Assembly: GCA_949739085.1 (NCBI GenBank)
Contig: CATIYU010000140.1
Location: 1 to 9,390 of the forward strand
Source: an uncultured Eubacteriales bacterium
GTDB taxonomy: Bacteria > Bacillota_A > Clostridia > Oscillospirales > Oscillospiraceae
Direction of reading: 5' to 3'
DNA length: 9,390 bases
Under the pieces are notes generated by a model, which saw nothing but the letters and a program-made list of their open reading frames with translations, had not been told where the DNA came from and did no database searches. This document shows, in pieces, positions 6,609 through 9,390 of the stretch. Within the stretch, counting starts at the first letter, position 1. Each line of letters begins with the position of its first letter. Position numbers and translations under genes: made by a program.

Positions 6609-7079
6609 CTATATGGTCAGGTCGTTTTCCGACTTCAGGTCCGCGGCCTTCAGCACCAGATGGCTCAGCAGAAACGCCGCCAGGGCGATGGCCAGCCCCA
6701 CCACGCACACGCCCAGCCCCAGCAGCCACACCGCCGAGCCCACCAAAAACTCCAGCGTCACCGTGCCCACCGCGCAGTAGCCGGTGTCCACCAGGGCGCA
6801 GAAGCCGATGCCGGTGAGCAGCCGGGCGTTTTTGCGGCAGAAGGAGTTGTCCCGGCCGATCTCGGTGCAGATCATCCAGAAGAGGGCCAAGGCGATGGCA
6901 ATGGGGAGGGCGCTGACGCTCACCGCAATAATCCCCGGCGTCACCAGCCAGGCCGTCTCCGGATCACGGCCCATGTCCTGGATGCTGACGGGAAAAACCT
7001 TGACATAGCAGACCGCCGCCATCAGCGCCAGAAATATAATGACCCCTTTGAGCGTCCGCACCAGTCCTACACGTCCCAT
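6609..7079 (-). CDS. DUF2975 four-helix membrane protein
   Basis: A 156-residue protein with four predicted membrane helices (about 9-27, 46-70, 88-106 and 113-140). DUF2975 hallmarks are EIGRDNSFCRKNARLL between helices two and three and the C-terminal tail LKSENDLTI. An in-frame ATG at 7232 would add 51 residues, but that extension covers the promoter, is low in hydrophobicity and has no RBS. The ATG at 7079 has GAGGAGG at 7089-7095, 9 bases away. It is the first gene of the minus-strand operon. DUF2975 proteins are paired in many Firmicutes with a small XRE regulator and are proposed to work as its membrane partner, possibly as a sensor or sequestering anchor. That role is inference from gene context. 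Confidence 0.88.
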   Translation of the reverse strand: MGRVGLVRTLKGVIIFLALMAAVCYVKVFPVSIQDMGRDPETAWLVTPGIIAVSVSALPIAIALALFWMICTEIGRDNSFCRKNARLLTGIGFCALVDTGYCAVGTVTLEFLVGSAVWLLGLGVCVVGLAIALAAFLLSHLVLKAADLKSENDLTI

Positions 7080-7110
7080 ATTTACAAGCCTCCTCGTTAA
7101 ATGTACCCAT

Positions 7111-7139
7111 ATCATACCAGTTTCATTCTTGTTTGTCAA
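7111..7139 (-). promoter_or_regulatory. Promoter of the DUF2975-XRE-lipoprotein-DUF4173 operon
   Basis: A consensus -35 TTGACA (7139-7134), 17-base spacer and TATGAT -10 (7116-7111), with TGG extending the -10. The leader is about 25 bases and holds the AGGAGG. This is the strongest promoter by match in the window. Confidence 0.85.
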
Positions 7140-7140
7140 T

Positions 7141-7169
7141 ATATTTTTATTGTTTTTCGATAAAAATAT
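7141..7169. repeat. AT-rich inverted repeat between divergent promoters
   Basis: A perfect 10-bp inverted repeat, ATATTTTTAT (7141-7150) and ATAAAAATAT (7160-7169), around TGTTTTTCG. It sits between the two -35 boxes of the divergent promoters (7134-7139 and 7174-7179), nearly symmetrically. It could be a regulator operator or act as UP elements for both promoters. Confidence 0.7.
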
Positions 7170-7173
7170 GGAC

Positions 7174-7202
7174 TTTACCAAAGCGGAACCCTGTGGTATA
7201 AT
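7174..7202 (+). promoter_or_regulatory. Promoter of mtnN-luxS
   Basis: A -35 TTTACC (7174-7179, 4/6), 17-base spacer and consensus TATAAT (7197-7202), extended by TGG at 7194-7196. The leader of about 20 bases carries AGGAGG at 7218-7223. No riboswitch-sized leader is present. Confidence 0.75.
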
Positions 7203-7230
7203 GGGGCTACTATTAATAGGAGGAACAACC

Positions 7231-7911
7231 ATGAAAATCGGACTCGCCTACGCCCTGCCCGGTGAGATCAGGAGCGTCCTGAAAACCGCGAACCCCAAGC
7301 TACTGGAGACGGTAAGCGGCGTGGCCATCTATGAAATCGAACCGGACCTGCTGGCCTATGTGGGCGGCGTGGGGAAGGTCAACGCCGCCATGAGCGCCCA
7401 GCTCTTCATCGACCGCTTCCACCCGGACTGGATTGTTAACACCGGCGTGGCCGGGAGCTTTCAGGACCTGCCCATCGGCGCTATGGTGCTGGCCAGTGAT
7501 TTTGTCCAGCACGACGTGGACACCACCGCTATGGGCGACCCCATCGGCCTGGTCTCCACCGTGGACCGGGTGGACTTCCCCACCAGCCAGGTGGAGCGGC
7601 TCAGCGCCCTTCTGACCGCCCAGGGCGTGGCGCACCACGTGGGCCGCGTCGCCACCGGCGAGGTGTTCATGACCGGCGGCCAGCGGGCGGACTGGGTGGC
7701 GGAGACCTTCCACCCCACTCTCTGCGAGATGGAGGGCGGGGCCATCGCCCAGGTGTGCCTGCGCAACGGCGTGAACTTCACAGCCTTGAAGTCCGTATCC
7801 GACCGCCTGTGTCAGGCAAACAACGCGGAGGAGTACTTTAACTACGGCGAGGCCATGAAGCGGCTCAACGAGGCCGTCCTGCCCTTCGCCCGGGCCCTGC
7901 GGGCCCTGTAA
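7231..7911 (+). CDS. mtnN: 5'-methylthioadenosine / S-adenosylhomocysteine nucleosidase
   Basis: A 226-residue nucleosidase of the PNP/UDP phosphorylase superfamily. It cleaves S-adenosylhomocysteine and methylthioadenosine to adenine plus the thioribosyl product. Visible motifs: Glu12 near the N-terminus (E. coli Glu12, which activates water), GVGKVNAA (46-53), NTGVAGS (70-76), TGEVFM (142-147), the ribose-binding EME (166-168) in CEMEGGAIAQVC, and the catalytic Asp191 in SVSDRL. The residues after the Asp (RLCQANN) differ from the SDxAD of E. coli, as is common in clostridial relatives. An in-frame ATG at 7039 exists, but the promoter lies between; the ATG at 7231 has AGGAGG 7 bases upstream. 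luxS follows after 27 bases. Together they recycle SAH. Futalosine hydrolase is a related alternative but the luxS partner argues for MtnN. Confidence 0.92.
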   Translation: MKIGLAYALPGEIRSVLKTANPKLLETVSGVAIYEIEPDLLAYVGGVGKVNAAMSAQLFIDRFHPDWIVNTGVAGSFQDLPIGAMVLASDFVQHDVDTTAMGDPIGLVSTVDRVDFPTSQVERLSALLTAQGVAHHVGRVATGEVFMTGGQRADWVAETFHPTLCEMEGGAIAQVCLRNGVNFTALKSVSDRLCQANNAEEYFNYGEAMKRLNEAVLPFARALRAL

Positions 7912-7938
7912 ACTCTACCTTTTGAAAGGAGCATCACT

Positions 7939-8400
7939 ATGGAGCGCATTGCCAGCTTTCAGGTGGACCACAACAAACTCCAGCCCGGCCTCTACCTCTC
8001 CCGCCGGGACGGCGAGGTGACCACCTTCGACCTCCGGTTTAAAAAGCCCAACACCGGGGACCTTCTCACCAATGCGGAGCTCCACTCCGTGGAGCACATC
8101 ATCGCCACCCTTCTGCGCAACAGCCCCGCCAGGGACGCTGTAATCTACTTCGGCCCCATGGGCTGCCAGACCGGTTTCTACCTGCTCTTTGACAGCCGCC
8201 GCCTCACCGACGGGGACGCCGTGGAGCTGGTCAAGAGCACCTTCGCCGCCGCCGCGGACTACGACGGCCCCATGCCCGGCAAGAGCCCCATCGAGTGCGG
8301 CAATTACATCAACCTGGACGTCTCCCTGGCCGCCGCCCAGTGCGCGTTCTACCGGGATCTGGTCAAGGACTGGACCGTGGAGCGGTTGGCCTACGAATGA
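7939..8400 (+). CDS. luxS: S-ribosylhomocysteine lyase, AI-2 precursor synthase
   Basis: A 153-residue LuxS. It cleaves S-ribosylhomocysteine to homocysteine and DPD, the precursor of autoinducer-2. The metal site is complete: His49 and His53 in HSVEH and Cys120 in ECGNY; Glu52 and the catalytic Cys76 in GPMGCQTGFY are also present. The N-terminal DHNKLQPGLY (10-19) matches the clostridial subtype. Length is normal. Ribosome binding site AAAGGAG lies 7 bases before the ATG. It is 27 bases after mtnN, in the same transcript, and a hairpin follows. AI-2 is one consequence, but the main role may be methyl-cycle recycling; no Lsr transport genes are near. Confidence 0.96.
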   Translation: MERIASFQVDHNKLQPGLYLSRRDGEVTTFDLRFKKPNTGDLLTNAELHSVEHIIATLLRNSPARDAVIYFGPMGCQTGFYLLFDSRRLTDGDAVELVKSTFAAAADYDGPMPGKSPIECGNYINLDVSLAAAQCAFYRDLVKDWTVERLAYE

Positions 8401-8425
8401 GCGAATGCCGCGCTTTGTGCCGGTT

Positions 8426-8472
8426 CCCCACCATGCGCGCCGTCCGGCGGCGTGTGGTGGGGCGCTGCTTTT
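8426..8472 (+). terminator. Terminator-like hairpin after luxS
   Basis: An 8-bp perfect stem CCCCACCA (8426-8433) with TGGTGGGG (8455-8462) can extend inward to about 16 pairs with one bulged G and two wobbles. It is followed by GCTTTTG, a short U-run (8469-8472). Stability favours termination although the U-tract is brief. Confidence 0.6.
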
Positions 8473-8557
8473 GCCGGAGGCCGTTCAGGCAGATAGCGAA
8501 CCATTTTCCGGCCTGATTCCCCCATTTTTCCAGAGAATTGTCCAGGAAAAAGAATCC

Positions 8558-8574
8558 TTAACAGTTATTTAACA
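8558..8574. repeat. Direct repeat TTAACA upstream of the activase promoter
   Basis: TTAACA occurs at 8558-8563 and again at 8569-8574, 11 bases apart, about one helical turn, ending 9 bases before the -35. It may be a regulator site or chance in an AT-rich stretch. It does not fit the 18-bp Rex palindrome. Confidence 0.35.
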
Positions 8575-8583
8575 TATTGTCCA

Positions 8584-8612
8584 TAAACAAACGCTCCCCT
8601 TTGTGCTATAAT
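8584..8612 (+). promoter_or_regulatory. Promoter of the acyl-CoA dehydratase activase gene
   Basis: TAAACA (8584-8589, 4/6), 17-base spacer and consensus TATAAT (8607-8612) with extended -10 TGC (8604-8606). The predicted leader of about 60 bases can form a CCGCAG/CTGCGG stem (8621-8626 with 8632-8637). The 280-base gap 8401-8680 otherwise holds only the luxS hairpin, the TTAACA repeats and this promoter. Confidence 0.7.
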
Positions 8613-8680
8613 GCCAACGACCGCAGTCCACCTGCGGGACGGTAAGAGAAACATTCCCACGGGGAGCATCGGAGTACGCT

Positions 8681-9390
8681 ATGAAGGAACTGACGAGACT
8701 GTCCATCGGCATTGATATTGGCTCCACCACCGCCAAAATCGTTGTGGTGGAGGATGGGCGGATTCTATACGAGAAATACCAGCGCCACTTCTCCCAGGTG
8801 CGCCAGAAGACCCTGGAGCTGCTGGCCGGGGCAGCCCCCAGCGTGGGGGACCGGCCCTTTTCCGCCGCCATTTCCGGCTCCGCCGGACTGGGTCTGGCGG
8901 AGGGCGCGGGGGTCCCCTTTGTCCAGGAGGTGTTCGCCACCGGGGAGGTAGTGCGCCGTCTGGAGCCGGACGCTGCCGCCGTGGTGGAGCTGGGGGGCGA
9001 GGACGCCAAAATCATCTTCTTTGAGGGCGGCGTCGACGAGCGCATGAACGGCTCCTGTGCCGGAGGCACCGGGGCCTTCATCGACCAGATGGCCACCCTG
9101 CTGAACATCACCGCTGACGAGCTGGACGCCCTCAGCCTGGAGAGCACCCGGCTCTACCCCATCGCCTCCCGGTGCGGCGTGTTCGCCAAGACGGACATTC
9201 AGCCCCTGCTCAACCAGGGGGCCAAGCACACGGACGTGGCCGCCAGCATCTATCAGGCGGTGGTGAACCAGACCATCGCGGGCCTGGCCCAGGGCCGCCG
9301 CATCCAGGGGAAGGTGCTGTTTTTGGGCGTGCCTCTCTACGCCTGCAAGGGCCTGCGCCGCCGGTTTCAGGAGACCCTGAAGCTCTCAGA
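8681..9390 (+). CDS. Acyl-CoA dehydratase activase (BadF/BcrA/HgdC ATPase), N-terminal part
   Basis: The first 236 codons of an ASKHA-fold ATPase, open at the right edge. Motifs: phosphate 1 GIDIGSTTAK (10-19), ELGGEDAK, and two [4Fe-4S] ligand cysteines, Cys126 in NGSCAGGTGAF and Cys165 in SRCGVFAKTD, spaced as in HgdC (Cys127 and Cys166). The family uses ATP hydrolysis to push an electron to very low potential and activates 2-hydroxyacyl-CoA dehydratases or benzoyl-CoA reductases. Wording such as SGSAGLGLAEGAGVPFVQEV resembles the large clostridial proteins in which two activase repeats are fused to a dehydratase-like region (over 1000 residues), so the gene probably continues well past the window. 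Start ATG 8681 has GGAG 6 bases upstream. One oddity is GVP (216-218) where relatives have GGP. Its substrate is unknown. Confidence 0.9.
   Translation, partial: MKELTRLSIGIDIGSTTAKIVVVEDGRILYEKYQRHFSQVRQKTLELLAGAAPSVGDRPFSAAISGSAGLGLAEGAGVPFVQEVFATGEVVRRLEPDAAAVVELGGEDAKIIFFEGGVDERMNGSCAGGTGAFIDQMATLLNITADELDALSLESTRLYPIASRCGVFAKTDIQPLLNQGAKHTDVAASIYQAVVNQTIAGLAQGRRIQGKVLFLGVPLYACKGLRRRFQETLKLS

Noticed and set aside
7039..7230. N-terminal extension of MtnN from ATG 7039
   Set aside because: It covers the mtnN promoter and the divergent region. The family begins at MKIG, encoded at 7231, with its own AGGAGG.
7080..7232. N-terminal extension of the DUF2975 protein from 7232
   Set aside because: It would be translated across the operon's own consensus promoter; ATG 7079 has AGGAGG at the right distance and starts the family homology.
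8558..8590. A second Rex operator before the activase gene
   Set aside because: TTAACA is present, but the matching left half TTGTTAA at the correct spacing is missing (TTAACAG instead), and TTGTCCATAAACAA is too short for the 18-bp site.
8613..8680. A riboswitch or small RNA in the activase leader
   Set aside because: Only a short CCGCAG/CTGCGG stem is visible in about 60 bases; no known riboswitch core is recognised.

Overview
The window looks like chromosomal DNA from a GC-rich, Gram-positive gut-type Clostridia, most likely Oscillospiraceae (Flavonifractor/Lawsonibacter-like). This is inferred from strong AGGAGG-type ribosome binding sites, very GC-biased third codon positions, AT-rich sigma-A promoters, and a Clostridia-like gene set: DUF2975 protein with a small XRE regulator, DUF4173 membrane protein, BIG2 membrane protein, and a large-type acyl-CoA dehydratase activase. 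No 16S or other taxonomic marker is present, so the placement is tentative. No mobile element, CRISPR array, rRNA or tRNA was seen.

Layout: (1) Bases 1-597, minus strand, hold the N-terminal 199 residues of a MoxR/CoxD-like AAA+ ATPase that runs off the left edge. (2) A 157-bp divergent intergenic region carries two back-to-back promoters and an 18-bp near-perfect Rex-type operator in the ATPase leader. (3) Bases 755-3511, plus strand, encode a complete GH2 beta-galactosidase with all expected catalytic and metal residues, followed by hairpins. (4) Bases 3694-4392, plus strand, encode a single-pass membrane protein with two extracellular BIG2 Ig-like domains, ending at a bidirectional terminator. 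(5) Bases 7079 down to 4495, minus strand, form a tight four-gene operon: DUF2975 membrane protein, small Cro/CI-type regulator, small lipoprotein (DUF5301-like) and DUF4173 polytopic membrane protein. (6) A second divergent region (7080-7230) has two good promoters on either side of a perfect 10-bp AT-rich inverted repeat. (7) Bases 7231-8400, plus strand, hold mtnN-luxS. (8) After a terminator-like hairpin and a new promoter, bases 8681-9390 encode the N-terminal part of a HgdC/BcrA-type ATPase that runs off the right edge.

How they work together: MtnN and LuxS form a complete two-step route that removes S-adenosylhomocysteine, releasing adenine, homocysteine and the AI-2 precursor DPD. The four-gene minus operon looks like an envelope-linked regulatory cassette; its signal is unknown. 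The ATPase with a Rex-like box suggests an NADH/NAD+-responsive operon to the left of the window. The beta-galactosidase has no transporter beside it and appears to be a stand-alone gene. All six promoters I can identify have a 17-bp spacer and an extended -10 (TGn) element, which makes the promoter assignments mutually supportive. I see no clear novel defence or mobile system. The best leads are the Rex-like operator, the AT-rich inverted repeat between divergent promoters, and the XRE/DUF2975/lipoprotein/DUF4173 cassette.
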